NCBI GenBank assembly: GCA_029782295.1
Contig: JAKOVB010000027.1
Span: 186,001-250,000, forward strand
Length of the DNA: 64,000 nt
Source: Pseudomonadota bacterium
GTDB lineage: Bacteria > Pseudomonadota > Gammaproteobacteria > Burkholderiales > Methylophilaceae
Direction of reading: 5' to 3'
Below the pieces are notes generated by a model. That model made no database searches, had not been told where the DNA came from, and worked only from the letters and a program-made list of their open reading frames with translations. Shown in pieces: positions 39,001 through 48,637 of the stretch (positions within the stretch are counted from its first letter, which is position 1; each line of letters starts with the position of its first letter). The position numbers and the translations under genes are program-made.

Positions 39001-40702
39001 GGCTGGCCTCGAGGCGCAGCGGCGGGTTGGTTTCGTCGATCCCCAGCAGGTTGGGCTTGGGACCGATGAAGGTCACCAGCGACATCACGATCTCTTCACG
39101 GATCGGATCGATCGGCGGGTTAGTCACCTGCGCGAACAGCTGCTTGAAGTAGGTATACAGCGGTTTGGACTTGCTGGACAGTACCGGCAGGGCGCTGTCG
39201 GTCCCCATGGAACCCGTCGCTTCTTCGCCGTTGGTCGCCATCGGCGTCAGGATGAACTTGAGGTCTTCCTGCGAGTAGCCGAACGCCTGCTGCACGTCCA
39301 GCACTTCGGCCTTCAGTTCCAGCTTGGCGTCATTTTTCGGCAGATCACCCAGGAAGTAACGGGATTGCTCGATCCACTCGCGATAAGGCTTGGCTTGCGC
39401 CAGTTCACGCTTCACTTCCTCGTCATCGATGATACGGCCCTGCTCCAGGTCGATCAGGAACATCTTGCCCGGTTGCAGACGCCATTTCTTGACGATCTTC
39501 TCTTCCGGGAAAGTCAGCACACCCATTTCGGAGGCCATCATGACGTAATCGTCATCCGTCACCAGATAACGGGCCGGACGCAGGCCATTACGGTCCAGCG
39601 TCGCACCGATCATGCGGCCATCGGTGAAGGCCACGGCAGCGGGGCCGTCCCAGGGTTCCATCAGGGCCGCGTGGTATTCGTAGAAAGCGCGGCGATCTTC
39701 GTCCATCAGCGCGTTGCTGGACCAGGCTTCGGGGATCAGCATCATCATGGCGTGCGGCAGGGAATAGCCCCCGGCCACCAGCAGTTCCAGTGCGTTGTCG
39801 AAGCACGCGGAGTCGGACTGACCTTCGGAGATCAGCGGCCACAGTTTTTCCAGATCATCACCCAGCACGGCAGACTTCATCGCCTCGTGGCGCGCGGCCA
39901 TCCAGTTGACGTTGCCGCGCACGGTGTTGATTTCACCGTTGTGAGCAATCATACGGAACGGGTGGGCCAGATCCCAGGCCGGGAAGGTGTTGGTGGAAAA
40001 ACGCTGGTGCACCAGGGCCAGGGCGGACACCATCTCCGGATCCTGCAGGTCCTGGTAATAAATGCCGACTTCGGCCGCCAGCAACATCCCCTTGTACACG
40101 ATGGTGCGGCTGGACAGGGACGGCAGGTAGAACTGCTCGCCATCTTCCAGGCCGAGGTGATGCACGGCATGTTCGATGCGCTTGCGGATCACGAACAGCT
40201 TGCGCTCGAAGGCGTTTTGATCGGCGGCGTTGCTGCCGATGAACACCTGGCGCATGACCGGCTCGATGGCGCGGGCAGCGTCAGCGATATCGCGATTGTC
40301 GCGGGGCACGTCACGCCAGCCGAGACAGGTCTGGCCTTCTTCCAGCACGATGCGGGTAATGACGGACTCGCAGGCTTCACGGCCGTTTACGGACTGCGGC
40401 AGGAACACCATGCCCACGGCATACTGGCCTTCCGCCGGCAGCGTGATGTTGAGCTTGGCAGCTTCCTTGCGCATGAACGCGTCGGGCAGCTGGATCAGCA
40501 TGCCGGCGCCGTCACCGAGCTTGGGATCGTAACCGGTTGCACCGCGATGGGTGAGGTTACGCAGAATTTCCAGGCCCTTTTCGACGATATCGTGCGTCTT
40601 GCGGCCCTTGATGTGTGCTACGAAGCCGACCCCGCACGCGTCCTTCTCGTTAGCCGGATCGTATAAACCCTGTCTTGCTGGCATTGCCTTAGCCTTGTCC
40701 AT
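36083..40702 (-). CDS. gltB: Glutamate synthase large subunit
   Basis: GltB (1539 aa from this ATG) makes two glutamates from 2-oxoglutarate and glutamine. After a ~21-residue propeptide comes the glutaminase Cys in [13 protein letters not shown]. The central FMN synthase domain has the [3Fe-4S] cysteines in [19 protein letters not shown], and the C-terminal beta-helix holds Gly-rich repeats. Alternative starts are 40684 (six codons later) and an upstream codon at 40825 that would add 41 unlikely residues; GAGG is close to the chosen ATG. It begins the gltB-gltD operon. Confidence 0.95.
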   Translation of the reverse strand: MDKAKAMPARQGLYDPANEKDACGVGFVAHIKGRKTHDIVEKGLEILRNLTHRGATGYDPKLGDGAGMLIQLPDAFMRKEAAKLNITLPAEGQYAVGMVFLPQSVNGREACESVITRIVLEEGQTCLGWRDVPRDNRDIADAARAIEPVMRQVFIGSNAADQNAFERKLFVIRKRIEHAVHHLGLEDGEQFYLPSLSSRTIVYKGMLLAAEVGIYYQDLQDPEMVSALALVHQRFSTNTFPAWDLAHPFRMIAHNGEINTVRGNVNWMAARHEAMKSAVLGDDLEKLWPLISEGQSDSACFDNALELLVAGGYSLPHAMMMLIPEAWSSNALMDEDRRAFYEYHAALMEPWDGPAAVAFTDGRMIGATLDRNGLRPARYLVTDDDYVMMASEMGVLTFPEEKIVKKWRLQPGKMFLIDLEQGRIIDDEEVKRELAQAKPYREWIEQSRYFLGDLPKNDAKLELKAEVLDVQQAFGYSQEDLKFILTPMATNGEEATGSMGTDSALPVLSSKSKPLYTYFKQLFAQVTNPPIDPIREEIVMSLVTFIGPKPNLLGIDETNPPLRLEASQPVLTLSELAQLQNIAALTDNQYRSLVADITYPASQGKKGMGEAIEALCQAAEKSVKDGYNVLILSDRNVSADRIAIPALLATAAVHLHLVKSGLRTNTGLVVDTGSAREVHHFALLGGYGAEAVCPWLAFETIANLGLPDAYVAQKNFVKAIGKGLYKVMSKMGISAYQSYCGAQVFDAVGLNSAFVEKYFPGTSSNVEGIGLEQVAEEALRMHNDAFGADPVLAHALEAGGEYAFRVRGEDHLWTPDSIAKLQNATRTGKYETYKEYAKLINDQSRRHLTLRGLFEVKPAGAAIPLEEVESAKEIVKRFATGAMSLGSISTEAHTVLAIAMNRIGGKSNTGEGGEDPIRFMPVEKDTTLADLIGKNRVESNIPLKAGDSMRSKIKQVASGRFGVTAEYLANADQIQIKMAQGAKPGEGGQLPGGKVSEYIAKLRFSVPGVGLISPPPHHDIYSIEDLAQLIHDLKNANPRADISVKLVSETGVGTVAAGVAKAKADHIVIAGFDGGTGASPISSIKHAGSPWEIGLAETQQTLVLNQLRGRVAVQVDGQMKTGRDVLIGALLGADEFGFATAPLVVEGCIMMRKCHLNTCPVGVATQDPVLRQKFSGQPEHVVNYFFFVAEEVREYMAQMGIRKFADLVGRADLLDMKAGIDHWKASGLDFTRIFHQPIVGEDVARRHAELQDHGLANALDNKLIELAKPALEKGEKVSIDTPITNVNRTCGTMLSGAVAARYGAAGLPDGTISVKLSGTAGQSFGAFLMKGVRFELTGEGNDYVGKGLCGGQIVIRKPDAFRGVPSENIIVGNTVMYGATSGESYFSGVAGERFCVRNSGASAVVEGVGNHGCEYMTGGTVVVLGQTGLNFAAGMSGGIAYVLDEDGLFNKRCNLSMVSLEKVESADKSTNAAGEHLGQPDEVTLKTLIEKHVATTGSARGQAILADWNNYRGKFVKVLPHEYKRVLEARAAAAQKEAA

Positions 40703-41112
40703 TCCCTCGTCTCGCCTTGTCGCAGTAAGGCAAACCGAGGGTGTCTGCCGAACGCGCGCCGCGCACAGGCGCAGCGATGCAAAATGAATAGTGAAACCGC
40801 GGAATCTTACCCTGATTGGGGTCACACTTCAACCATCTAGCGATGGTTCCTGCGCACGCGCATGACCATGCCTCCAACGAGAACCCCACCAGCGCCCATA
40901 TTTGGACATCTCCCCACCATTTTCGTGCATTCCAGCAGCCCCCGGCCCCAGAACAGCCTCAAGGATCAGCCCTGAAACAAAGTCTTCACATTGATTTAAT
41001 TGGATTTTCTTATTTCACACCCAGGATAGGCACGAGATATGCGTACTACCGATTGAACCCTGACACTGGCATATGCCGCGGGTAAATCTGATATTGCTTA
41101 AAGGAGATTCAA
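40703..41112. other. 410-base gap upstream of gltB
   Basis: This divergent region must hold the gltB promoter and that of the small secreted protein. AACCATC and GATGGTT form a perfect 7-bp inverted repeat with a 4-base spacer at 40831-40848, a possible regulator site. No convincing frame is seen. An AT-rich stretch at about 40990-41020 is a candidate promoter area. Confidence 0.45.
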
Positions 41113-41511
41113 ATGAAACGCATCGCCATTCTTGCTTCACTGATCCTGTTCCATACCCCACATGCCGTTGCAGGGCCACCAGCGTCCTTGCAGCAAAACA
41201 TCCTCGCCAGCGCACACAAGGCCAGAAACGGCGTTATCGTAGCCGTCTCGGAGCAGGGCAACATTGCCGCAGACACTGCCTGGCTGCTGGCCGCCCAGGT
41301 CAACCGCGACAGCAGCTACGTCCCGTTTCTGCTGACATTCAAACCGGAAGAACGCCAGGAAGTCCTCAAAACGCTGCGCCTGACCGAGGCCTCACTACCG
41401 GCACTGATCTACTACAACCACGAGGGCAAGGAAATTAGCCGCATCATCGGCGCCCTGCCCACCCCATCGATCAAGAAGGTGCGGAGCAGCGACAGCGCCG
41501 CCGCGAATTGA
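41113..41511 (+). CDS. Secreted thioredoxin-like protein without active-site cysteines
   Basis: A 132-residue exported protein (signal peptide ends AVA, about residue 19) with AAGGAG 8 bases before the ATG. The region LTEASLPALIYYNHEGKEISRIIGA resembles the cis-Pro and last strands of thioredoxin ('IPTLLLFKNGE'), but no CxxC exists anywhere, so it cannot be a dithiol oxidoreductase. Function is unknown; the assignment rests only on this similarity. Confidence 0.7.
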   Translation: MKRIAILASLILFHTPHAVAGPPASLQQNILASAHKARNGVIVAVSEQGNIAADTAWLLAAQVNRDSSYVPFLLTFKPEERQEVLKTLRLTEASLPALIYYNHEGKEISRIIGALPTPSIKKVRSSDSAAAN

Positions 41512-41539
41512 TCCGCCTCATCGACCGGCGTCAGGGTTC

Positions 41540-41567
41540 AAAGCGCGCCTGACTGCGCGCCTTTCTT
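41540..41567 (+). terminator. Probable terminator after small secreted protein gene
   Basis: AAAG-CGCGC and GCGCGCCTTT can pair with one bulged base around a CTGACT loop, followed by CTTT-CTT. A second imperfect hairpin (CCGGCA/TGCCGG, about 41591-41616) lies nearer the hemL stop and lacks a T-tract. Confidence 0.55.
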
Positions 41568-41635
41568 CCGGAGAGACTTTCAGGGGCTCGCCGGCACTTC
41601 CGAGCGGGAATGCCGGTCGCTACAGCAACCCGTCA

Positions 41636-42907
41636 CTAGAAAGCCTTGCGCGCGGCGGCCAGGGTTTTCTCGATCTCGGCGTCGCCGTGCGCAGCCGAAA
41701 CAAAACCGGCCTCGAAGGCAGACGGGGCAAGGTAAACGCCTTCATCCAGCATGGCGTGGAAGAAGCGGTTGAAAGCGTCCTTGTCCGACCGCATCACCTC
41801 GGCGTAACTGGCAGGGCAATGCTCGCTGAAGTAGATGCCGAACATCCCGCCCACGCTTTGCGCGCTGAAGGGGATACCTTTGTCCTTCGCCACTGCGACC
41901 AGCCCTTCCACCAACTCACGGGTGCGTGCTGCAAGACGATCGTAGAAGCCCGGCTCCTGCACCAGCTGCAGCGTCGTGAGACCCGCGGCGACCGCCACGG
42001 GGTTGCCGGACAGGGTGCCGGCCTGATAGACAGGTCCGACAGGCGCCAGACAGGCCATGATATCGGCACGGCCGCCGAACGCACCGACCGGCAGACCACC
42101 ACCGATCACCTTGCCCAGCGTCGTCAGATCCGGCTTGATGCCATACAGGGCCTGGGCACCGCCCAGGGCCACGCGGAAACCGGTCATGACTTCGTCGAAA
42201 ATCAGCACCGCACCATGACGCGAGCACTCCGCACGCAGGGTTTCCAGGAAGCCCTTGGCAGGCGCGATCAGGTTCATGTTGCCGGCCACCGGCTCGACGA
42301 TCACGCAAGCGATTTCGTCGCCAATTTGCGCAAAAAGGTCTTCGACCGCCTGGCTGTCGTTGTAGGAAAGGGTCAGGGTATGCGCGGCCACTTCCGGCGG
42401 CACACCGGCAGAACTCGGCTGCCCGAACGTCAGCGCGCCGGAGCCGGCCTTGACCAGCAGGGCGTCGGCATGGCCGTGGTAGCAGCCCTCGAATTTCAGG
42501 ATCTTGCTGCGGCCGGTAAAGCCGCGCGCCAGCCGGATGGCGCTCATGGTCGCCTCCGTACCTGAGCTGACGAGACGGACCTGCTCCATGCTCGGCACCA
42601 GCTGCGTCAGCAGTTCGGCCATTTCCAGTTCACGCGCCGTGGGCGCGCCGAAGGACAGGCTGTTTTCAGCGGCCTGCTTGACGGCGCTGATGACGGCGGA
42701 ATGGGCATGCCCCAGAATCATCGGACCCCAGGAACCGACATAGTCGACGTACTGCTTGTCATCTTCGTCCCACACGTAAGCACCATGGCCGCGCTTGAAA
42801 AACACCGGCGTACCGCCAACGGAACGGAAAGCGCGCACCGGCGAATTGACGCCGCCGGGAATGAGTTTCTGGGATTTTTCGAACAGTTGCTGGTTTCGGG
42901 ATGTCAT
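41636..42907 (-). CDS. hemL: Glutamate-1-semialdehyde 2,1-aminomutase
   Basis: HemL (423 aa) is the PLP enzyme that makes 5-aminolevulinate from glutamate-1-semialdehyde. The PLP lysine lies in [31 protein letters not shown] and the gating GGMFGIYF are present. The ATG at 42907 gives family length; a frame extension of 24 codons would run into thiE. It begins 7 bases after the thiE stop, so heme and thiamine genes are probably cotranscribed. Confidence 0.95.
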   Translation of the reverse strand: MTSRNQQLFEKSQKLIPGGVNSPVRAFRSVGGTPVFFKRGHGAYVWDEDDKQYVDYVGSWGPMILGHAHSAVISAVKQAAENSLSFGAPTARELEMAELLTQLVPSMEQVRLVSSGTEATMSAIRLARGFTGRSKILKFEGCYHGHADALLVKAGSGALTFGQPSSAGVPPEVAAHTLTLSYNDSQAVEDLFAQIGDEIACVIVEPVAGNMNLIAPAKGFLETLRAECSRHGAVLIFDEVMTGFRVALGGAQALYGIKPDLTTLGKVIGGGLPVGAFGGRADIMACLAPVGPVYQAGTLSGNPVAVAAGLTTLQLVQEPGFYDRLAARTRELVEGLVAVAKDKGIPFSAQSVGGMFGIYFSEHCPASYAEVMRSDKDAFNRFFHAMLDEGVYLAPSAFEAGFVSAAHGDAEIEKTLAAARKAF

Positions 42908-42914
42908 GATGTCG

Positions 42915-43532
42915 TCAGTCGAATAAATTGGAAAAATGTCGGGCGGCCTGCTCGATGTCCGGAGCCCCCCACAGCGCACCGATCACGGCAATCGCATCGG
43001 CGCCCGCCTCGATCGCCAAACCGGCATTTTCGGCCGTGATGCCGCCGATGGCAACCATAGGCAGGTTCAGCGCGCTGGCCTGACCAAAGATATCCAGGGA
43101 TGCACGCACGGCGGCCGGTTTGGTTGAAGAATCAAAACAGGCGCCGAACGCCACATAGTCGGCCCCTTGCGCCTTGGCCTGATCCGCAAGATCGGGCCGG
43201 TTGTAGCAGGAGGCGCCGATCAGCTTATGCGCCCCGAGCAGACGCCGCGCCGCGGCGATGTCGCCATCCGTCCCGCCCAGGTGCACGCCATCCGCATCCA
43301 GCTCCACGCACAACAGCACGTGGTCGTTGATGATGAAGGGAACGCCGTGCGCCTCGCACAACCACATCAATTCGCTCGCCTGCTCGCGCTTCAGTTCGTA
43401 CGAGGCCGCCTTGTTGCGGTACTGCAGCAGCGAGACGCCGCCGAGGAGCGCTGCTTCCGCCTGCTTCAGCAGCTTTGCGGTATCCTCGAGATCCGGGGTG
43501 ACCGCATAGAGCCCTTCAACCTTCAGATCCAT
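42915..43532 (-). CDS. thiE: Thiamine-phosphate synthase
   Basis: ThiE (205 aa) joins the pyrimidine pyrophosphate and thiazole phosphate to thiamine phosphate. TIM-barrel motifs are [28 protein letters not shown] and [11 protein letters not shown]. It overlaps the 3' end of thiD by 17 bases, indicating coupled translation. Confidence 0.95.
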   Translation of the reverse strand: MDLKVEGLYAVTPDLEDTAKLLKQAEAALLGGVSLLQYRNKAASYELKREQASELMWLCEAHGVPFIINDHVLLCVELDADGVHLGGTDGDIAAARRLLGAHKLIGASCYNRPDLADQAKAQGADYVAFGACFDSSTKPAAVRASLDIFGQASALNLPMVAIGGITAENAGLAIEAGADAIAVIGALWGAPDIEQAARHFSNLFD

Positions 43533-44361
43533 CGTCTTCTTCCTCGCGCGCCCAGAACAGCCGGTCGGGGATGTTCTGGCCCATGCCGGGACGGAAACCG
43601 TACTTCAGGGTCTGCCAGGTGAACTCCTGCGCCTCGACGACTGCCTCTTCCACACTGAGTCCGTGCGCCATGCAGGCGGCGATGGCAGAGGTCAGCGTAC
43701 AACCCGAGCCATGGTAGCTGCCCGGCAGGCGTTCCCAGTTATAGGCCCGGACCAGCCCGTTCTTGCCATACAGCGTATTGATCACTTCCGGGCCACGCTC
43801 ATGAGTGCCGGTGATCAGCACGTATTCACAACCCATCTCGAGCAGCTTGCGGGCACAATCATCCAGCGTCGCCTCTTCTTCTTCGTCTTCGCTATCGAAG
43901 GCAAAGGCCAGGCGACGGGCTTCGAGGCTGTTGGGCGTAATCAGGGTGGCCTGTGGAAACAGCAACTCGATCATCGCATCCTGAATCTCGTCCCCGGCCA
44001 GTTCATCGCCGCGCCCGGAGGCCAGCACCGGATCGATCAGCAGGGGCACATCAGGATAGTCAGCGGCAATCTCGGCAACGATCGCGACGTTCTCCACACT
44101 GCCCAGCATGCCCAGCTTGAACACCTCGACCTGCATGTCCTCCAGCACGGCGCGCGCCTGCTCATTGACCCAGTCGGCATCCAGCGCCATCACGCTGTCC
44201 ACGCCTACCGTATCCTGCACAGTGATGCCGGTGACGACGGACAACGGGTGGCAACCGATGCTGGCAAGCGTGAGTAGATCAGCCTGCATACCGGCACCGC
44301 CACTGGGATCAGTAGCGGAAAAGGTCAGGACCAGAGGAGGGGTAGGGGCTGTTTGCGTCAT
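43516..44361 (-). CDS. thiD: Hydroxymethylpyrimidine (phosphate) kinase
   Basis: ThiD (281 aa from this ATG) phosphorylates HMP and HMP-P. The ribokinase-like N-terminus LTFSATDPSGGAGMQADL and the anion-hole/catalytic region LPGSYHGSGCTLTSAIAA are intact. A short acidic insert (DSEDEEEE, around residue 160) is unusual. In-frame starts at 44373 and 44382 (TTG) are possible; none has a clear ribosome-binding site. No TPP riboswitch is visible upstream. Confidence 0.92.
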   Translation of the reverse strand: MTQTAPTPPLVLTFSATDPSGGAGMQADLLTLASIGCHPLSVVTGITVQDTVGVDSVMALDADWVNEQARAVLEDMQVEVFKLGMLGSVENVAIVAEIAADYPDVPLLIDPVLASGRGDELAGDEIQDAMIELLFPQATLITPNSLEARRLAFAFDSEDEEEEATLDDCARKLLEMGCEYVLITGTHERGPEVINTLYGKNGLVRAYNWERLPGSYHGSGCTLTSAIAACMAHGLSVEEAVVEAQEFTWQTLKYGFRPGMGQNIPDRLFWAREEEDDGSEG

Positions 44362-44428
44362 GATGGTTGCCATTCCGGCCAAGAAATCATTGCCCGGGTG
44401 AAGGCAATCAGGATCACACCCAAAAAAC

Positions 44429-44502
44429 TGGAGCGGGTGACGGGAATCGAACCCGCGTATCGAGCTTGGGAAGCTAGCGTTCTACCATTGAACTACACCC
44501 GC
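44429..44502 (-). tRNA. tRNA-Gly (anticodon CCC)
   Basis: A 74-base tRNA with encoded CCA. Acceptor GCGGGTG/CACCCGC, D-arm GTTC/GAAC, anticodon loop TTCCCAA, T-arm GCGGG-TTCGATT-CCCGT and discriminator U all fit tRNA-Gly(CCC). The anticodon stem CTAGC/GCTCG has one T-C mismatch at pair 28-42. A TATAAT at 44514-44519 on the same strand is positioned as its -10 box. Confidence 0.93.
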
Positions 44503-44755
44503 AGAACCACGACATTATACTGCAGACTTGCGCCATACTGGGCAAGTCGAACACTGCGACCGCAACCACGGCTGCCAGCCATGACGTTTGCGGGTACCGC
44601 CTGCATGAGCGATTTCGTTATAATGCGGGTTGCGCAAATCCGGGGATGGTAAGCGACACCCATGCACACCTCCCGGGACCCCGCGGAAATTCTAGAAGGC
44701 TGACCGCCAAAGGTTTCTAAAATTACTGGACACGAAACATTAAGATCGCCCCTGC

Positions 44756-44962
44756 ATGATAGCGCTCACCATCAACGGCAATTCCCGGACTTTTGAACTG
44801 ACCGAATGCTCGGTCGCGGAACTCGTCCGCACCATGGGCCTCGAAGGCAGAAGGATCGCCATCGAACGCAACGGCGAAATCGTGCCGCGCGGTGCTTATG
44901 CACAAACCCCGCTGGCTTCGGGCGACAAACTGGAAATCGTCGGCGCGGTCGGCGGAGGCTAA
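44756..44962 (+). CDS. thiS: Thiazole sulfur carrier ThiS
   Basis: A 68-residue ubiquitin-like carrier ending in Gly-Gly, whose C-terminus becomes a thiocarboxylate to supply sulfur for the thiamine thiazole. The start [15 protein letters not shown] and end VGAVGGG are typical. It stands 7 bases before thiG and is divergent from the tRNA gene and thiD. Confidence 0.93.
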   Translation: MIALTINGNSRTFELTECSVAELVRTMGLEGRRIAIERNGEIVPRGAYAQTPLASGDKLEIVGAVGGG

Positions 44963-44969
44963 GGAAAAC

Positions 44970-45749
44970 ATGGACACATTGAATATCGCCGGCAAGGCTT
45001 ACAACTCCCGCCTGCTGGTCGGCACCGGCAAGTACAAGGATTTCGAGCAGACCCGTGCAGCACTGGATGCCAGCGGATGCGAGATTGTCACCGTGGCGAT
45101 CCGCCGCACCAATATCGGCCAGGATGCCAACGCGCCCTCGCTGCTGGATTTTGTCCCGCCCGAGCAATTCACCTACCTGCCCAACACCGCCGGCTGCTAC
45201 AGCGCCGAGGACGCGGTGCGCACCCTGCGCCTGGCGCGGGAACTGCTGGACGGCCACAAGCTGGTCAAACTGGAAGTGCTGGGAGACCCGCACACCCTGT
45301 ACCCCAACGTCATCGAAACCATTGCTGCCGCCAGGACACTGGTCAAGGAAGGTTTCGACGTCATGGTCTACACTTCCGACGATCCCATCATCGCCAAACA
45401 GCTCGAAGACATCGGCTGCGTCGCGGTCATGCCACTGGCCTCGCTGATCGGTTCCGGCATGGGCATCCTCAACCCGTGGAACCTGCAGATCATCCGCGAC
45501 ACCATCAAGGTCCCGGTCCTGGTCGACGCCGGGGTGGGGACGGCCTCCGACGCGGCGATCGCGATGGAACTGGGCTGCGATGGCATCCTGATGAATACCG
45601 CCATCGCCGGCGCGAACAACCCGGTACTGATGGCCTCGGCCATGAAGAAGGCGGTCGAAGCCGGGCGTGAAGCCTTCCTCGCAGGCCGCATGGCGAAGAA
45701 GCTGTACTCAGCCTCCCCAAGTTCCCCGACGACCGGCCTCATTTCCTAA
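44970..45749 (+). CDS. thiG: Thiazole synthase ThiG
   Basis: ThiG (259 aa) forms the thiazole phosphate ring from deoxyxylulose phosphate, dehydroglycine and ThiS-thiocarboxylate. The Schiff-base Lys is in [32 protein letters not shown] and [20 protein letters not shown] are family motifs. AAGGA precedes the ATG by 4 bases. A longer frame overlapping thiS is not credible. Confidence 0.95.
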   Translation: MDTLNIAGKAYNSRLLVGTGKYKDFEQTRAALDASGCEIVTVAIRRTNIGQDANAPSLLDFVPPEQFTYLPNTAGCYSAEDAVRTLRLARELLDGHKLVKLEVLGDPHTLYPNVIETIAAARTLVKEGFDVMVYTSDDPIIAKQLEDIGCVAVMPLASLIGSGMGILNPWNLQIIRDTIKVPVLVDAGVGTASDAAIAMELGCDGILMNTAIAGANNPVLMASAMKKAVEAGREAFLAGRMAKKLYSASPSSPTTGLIS

Positions 45750-45757
45750 AAGCCCCT

Positions 45758-46141
45758 ATGCCCACGCACAAACGCTACGAATTTTCGGTCTCGGTGGAAA
45801 CGGCGTTTGTGCCGGAGCAGTCGGACGAGACCCAGAACCGCTATGTCTTTTCCTATACCATCACCATCGCCAACACCGGCAGCATTGCCGCACAACTGAT
45901 CAGCCGGCACTGGATCATCACCGATGCCAACAACGAAGTCCAGGAAGTCCGCGGCCTCGGCGTCGTCGGCGAACAACCGCTGTTGCAACCTGGCGAACAC
46001 TTCCAGTACACCAGCGGCACCGTGCTTGCGACGCCGGTCGGCACCATGCGCGGCAGCTACCATCTGACCGCTGACGACGGCACCCAGTTCGACACCCCCA
46101 TCCCGCAGTTCACCCTGTCCATGCCACGGGTGCTGCACTGA
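45758..46141 (+). CDS. apaG: ApaG domain protein
   Basis: A 127-residue ApaG protein of fibronectin III-like fold, linked in enterics to Co/Mg resistance and Ap4A phenotypes. Motifs YVFSYTITIANTGS, SRHWIITDANNEVQEVRGLGVVGEQP and GTMRGSYHLTADDG cover almost the whole family domain. It stands 8 bases after thiG and before a methyltransferase. Confidence 0.95.
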   Translation: MPTHKRYEFSVSVETAFVPEQSDETQNRYVFSYTITIANTGSIAAQLISRHWIITDANNEVQEVRGLGVVGEQPLLQPGEHFQYTSGTVLATPVGTMRGSYHLTADDGTQFDTPIPQFTLSMPRVLH

Positions 46142-46148
46142 CACGACA

Positions 46149-46742
46149 ATGTCGCTGAAGCACAGTTACACGCTGATCGCACCGTTTTATGACCTCGCCA
46201 TCCGACGGGCCTTCGACCGGACCCGGGCGGAGATCCTGAAAGACTTCCCCAGCGGCGGCAACGTCCTGATCAGCGGCATCGGCACCGGCCTCGATCTGCC
46301 GCACCTGCCGCCAGACAACCAGTATGTCGGCCTAGACCTGACCCGCGCCATGCTTGACCGGGCCACTGCAAGGCAGCATCCGTTGCAGTTGACGCTGGTT
46401 CAGGGCGACAGCCAGCGATTGCCATTCGATGACGCAAGCTTCGACCACGTGATCCTGCACCTCATTCTGGCAGTCGTCCCGCACCCGGAGCACTGCCTGG
46501 CCGAAGCCGCCCGCGTACTCAAGCCCGGCGGCACCCTGCAGGTGCTCGACAAATTCCTGCGGCCCGACGAGAAAGCCCCGATGCGCCGGCTTGCAAACAT
46601 CCTCATCCGCCACATCGCCACCCGCACGGATGTCGTGTTCGAACACGTCCTGCAGCACGCCCCTTCGCTCAATCTTGTTTCCGACCAACCACTGCTGGGC
46701 AACGGCTGGTTCCGTTGCATTCGTCTGGAGAAATCCGCGTGA
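46149..46742 (+). CDS. Class I SAM-dependent methyltransferase
   Basis: A 197-residue Rossmann methyltransferase. Motif I is VLISGIGTGLDLPHLP (GxGxG), motif II YVGLDLTRAML, then GDSQRLPFDDASFDHVILHLIL and a post-motif LKPGGTLQVLDKF. It resembles UbiE-type and phospholipid methyltransferases, but the substrate cannot be assigned. Its TGA overlaps the GTG start of mltA (GTGA). Confidence 0.85.
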   Translation: MSLKHSYTLIAPFYDLAIRRAFDRTRAEILKDFPSGGNVLISGIGTGLDLPHLPPDNQYVGLDLTRAMLDRATARQHPLQLTLVQGDSQRLPFDDASFDHVILHLILAVVPHPEHCLAEAARVLKPGGTLQVLDKFLRPDEKAPMRRLANILIRHIATRTDVVFEHVLQHAPSLNLVSDQPLLGNGWFRCIRLEKSA

Positions 46743-48031
46743 ACTACGCCATTCTGCTATTACCACTGACCCTCGCGGCCTGCGTCGAACTGCCGGTCCG
46801 GAAAACACCGGAAGCCCCCGCGCCGACAGTTGCCACACCTGCCCCCTCAACGGCTCCGCACGCATGCGCGTGCGAACCGGTCGAGACCTTGCCACCATTG
46901 CAGATCCCGGATGCCGAACGTTATGTCCCACCGCCTCCCGCCAAGGCTGGTGAGCCCCCCAAAGGCCACGAATTCGGGCTGTTACGCCGGACTGACTGGT
47001 CCAGCCTGAACGGTTTCGAACAGGACAACCTCAGCGCGGCCTGGAGCGGACTCCAGCAGAGCTGTAGCGTACTGAAAAAGCAGGAAGCCTGGCGCCCGGC
47101 CTGCGAGGCCCTCGGCAAGCTGTCCTCGCCTGGCACCGACACCTTGCGCGCCACGCTGCGCGAATATTTCGTTCCGTATCAGGTCGTCAATCCTGACGGC
47201 TCCGACACCGGCCTGATCACCGGCTACTACGAACCGCTGCTGAAAGGCAGCCGCACCCGCAGCGAACGCTACCGTTACCCGCTTTATGCAAGGCCAGATG
47301 ACCTTATCAGCATCGACCTGGGCCAGGTTTATCCGGAACTGGCGAACCGCCGTCTGCGCGGCAAGCTCGCCGGCAACAAGCTGGTGCCATACTACAGTCG
47401 TGGCGAAATCGACATCACCCAGTCCCCGCTGGCCGGGAAGGAACTGCTCTGGGTGGACGACATCGTCGACCTGTTTTTCCTGCAGATTCAGGGGTCAGGC
47501 TTCATCACGCTGGAAAACGGCGAAGGCTTGCATGTCGGTTATGCCGACCAGAACGGCCAACCCTACCAGTCCATCGGCAAGGTGCTGATCGAACGTGGCG
47601 AACTGACCCCAGACAAGGCTTCGATGCAGGGCATCAAGGAATGGGGGCGACGCAATCTCGACAAGCTGCGCGACCTCCTGAACAGCAATCCAAGTTATGT
47701 GTTTTTCCGCGAGCTGCCCGGCGGACTGAGCGGCCCGCTTGGCGCCATGGGCGTGCCGATCGCTGCGGAACGCAGCCTCGCGGTCGACCCGCGCTACATT
47801 CCGCTGGGGGCTCCCGTGTTCCTCAGCACCACCTTCCCCAACACTATGCAGCCGCTACAGCGCCTGATGCTGGCGCAGGACACTGGCGGCGCGATCAAAG
47901 GCGCGGTACGCGCAGACTTTTTCTGGGGTGCAGGCTTTGAGGCCGGACAGAAGGCGGGAGCGATGAAGCAACGTGACAGCCGCATGTGGGTCCTGATGCC
48001 CAAGGGATGGAGCCCGGGCAACAGCAAATAA
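46739..48031 (+). CDS. mltA: Membrane-bound lytic murein transglycosylase A
   Basis: MltA (430 aa) cleaves peptidoglycan glycan strands to 1,6-anhydromuropeptides from the outer membrane. The GTG start has GGAG 8 bases upstream and gives a short lipoprotein signal, LLPLTLAAC. A Pro-rich linker follows, then the MltA barrel (TGYYEPLLKGSRT, LFFLQIQGSGFITLENG) and the 3D domain with AQDTGGAIKGAVRADFFWG, which holds the catalytic Asp. An in-frame ATG at 46715 would place eight residues before it. Confidence 0.93.
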   Translation: MNYAILLLPLTLAACVELPVRKTPEAPAPTVATPAPSTAPHACACEPVETLPPLQIPDAERYVPPPPAKAGEPPKGHEFGLLRRTDWSSLNGFEQDNLSAAWSGLQQSCSVLKKQEAWRPACEALGKLSSPGTDTLRATLREYFVPYQVVNPDGSDTGLITGYYEPLLKGSRTRSERYRYPLYARPDDLISIDLGQVYPELANRRLRGKLAGNKLVPYYSRGEIDITQSPLAGKELLWVDDIVDLFFLQIQGSGFITLENGEGLHVGYADQNGQPYQSIGKVLIERGELTPDKASMQGIKEWGRRNLDKLRDLLNSNPSYVFFRELPGGLSGPLGAMGVPIAAERSLAVDPRYIPLGAPVFLSTTFPNTMQPLQRLMLAQDTGGAIKGAVRADFFWGAGFEAGQKAGAMKQRDSRMWVLMPKGWSPGNSK

Positions 48032-48124
48032 GCCAACCCGATGACACAGCCCCGGGACATTGCAGTTTCCGGGGCAAGCGTCCAGAATGGCCTTTTCCAT
48101 CTCGCGCCGGAGCAGTTCTGGAAC

Positions 48125-48460
48125 ATGTTTTTCTTCAAGAAGAAACCCGCTCACACCATTACCGTACTGCCCCATCCCGCCATCTGTCCACAGGGTGAAA
48201 TCGTCCCTGCCATCGTTGGCAAATCCATTGTTGAATGCCTGCTGGCAGAAGAAGTCGAGATCGGCCATTCCTGCCAGATGCAGTGTTCCTGCACCACATG
48301 CCATGTCTACGTGATGGAGGGAGGCCAGTTTGTCAGCCAGCAAAGAGACGATGAGGACCGGGTACTGAAGACGACCCAGGATCGTCAGCGCTGGTCCCGG
48401 TTGGGCTGTCAGGCGGTGTTTGAAGGAAACGGGAATCTCGTCATCGAGATCCGGGGCTGA
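48125..48460 (+). CDS. fdx: [2Fe-2S] ferredoxin, Isc type
   Basis: An adrenodoxin-like ferredoxin, 111 aa from this ATG, the length of E. coli Fdx. Iron ligands are in HSCQMQCSCTTCHVYV and the later LGCQA; the C-terminus NLVIEI is typical. It probably donates electrons in Fe-S assembly or another pathway, although no isc genes are nearby. A frame start at 48041 would add 28 residues with no ribosome-binding site; the true start is uncertain. Confidence 0.87.
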   Translation: MFFFKKKPAHTITVLPHPAICPQGEIVPAIVGKSIVECLLAEEVEIGHSCQMQCSCTTCHVYVMEGGQFVSQQRDDEDRVLKTTQDRQRWSRLGCQAVFEGNGNLVIEIRG

Positions 48461-48515
48461 TCCAGGTCAACACCCGGAAAAGGCTGTTTCACTGATGATC
48501 CGCCATGGGCGATAC

Positions 48516-48542
48516 CAAAAGAAACGGGGGCTTGCGCCCCCG
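48516..48542 (-). terminator. Terminator of pqqA
   Basis: On the minus strand CGGGGGC and GCCCCCG pair around a GCAA tetraloop (GNRA type), followed by TTTCTTTT. It lies 23 bases beyond the pqqA stop, so pqqA is transcribed alone. Confidence 0.85.
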
Positions 48543-48565
48543 AACCGTAGGACTTTGCTACCGGA

Positions 48566-48637
48566 TTAGCGGTTGCAGACGTACATAGTCACTTCAAAGC
48601 CAAAACGCATTTCGGTCACTTGGGGCTTGGTCCACAT
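48566..48637 (-). CDS. pqqA: PQQ precursor peptide PqqA
   Basis: A 23-residue peptide that is the ribosomal substrate for PQQ synthesis. It begins MWTKPQVTEMRFGFE and ends VTMYVCNR; Glu15 and Tyr19, the two residues cross-linked by PqqE, are in the required E-x-x-x-Y spacing. AAGGA lies 8 bases before the ATG and a dedicated terminator follows. No pqqB, C, D or E is nearby, so it is an orphan or extra copy, as seen in other methylotrophs. The product serves XoxF. Confidence 0.93.
   Translation of the reverse strand: MWTKPQVTEMRFGFEVTMYVCNR

Noticed and set aside
36140-40666. Very long antisense frames (about 640 and 830 codons) opposite gltB
   Set aside because: They are GC-rich shadows of gltB; their translations are His/Gln/Arg-rich with no domains.
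40816-41085. 89-codon frame in the gap upstream of gltB
   Set aside because: No ribosome-binding site, low-complexity His/Pro/Ala start and no recognisable features.
44503-44755. Possible TPP riboswitch before thiS
   Set aside because: The conserved CTGAGA and the ACCTGA-type thi-box elements are absent on both strands.
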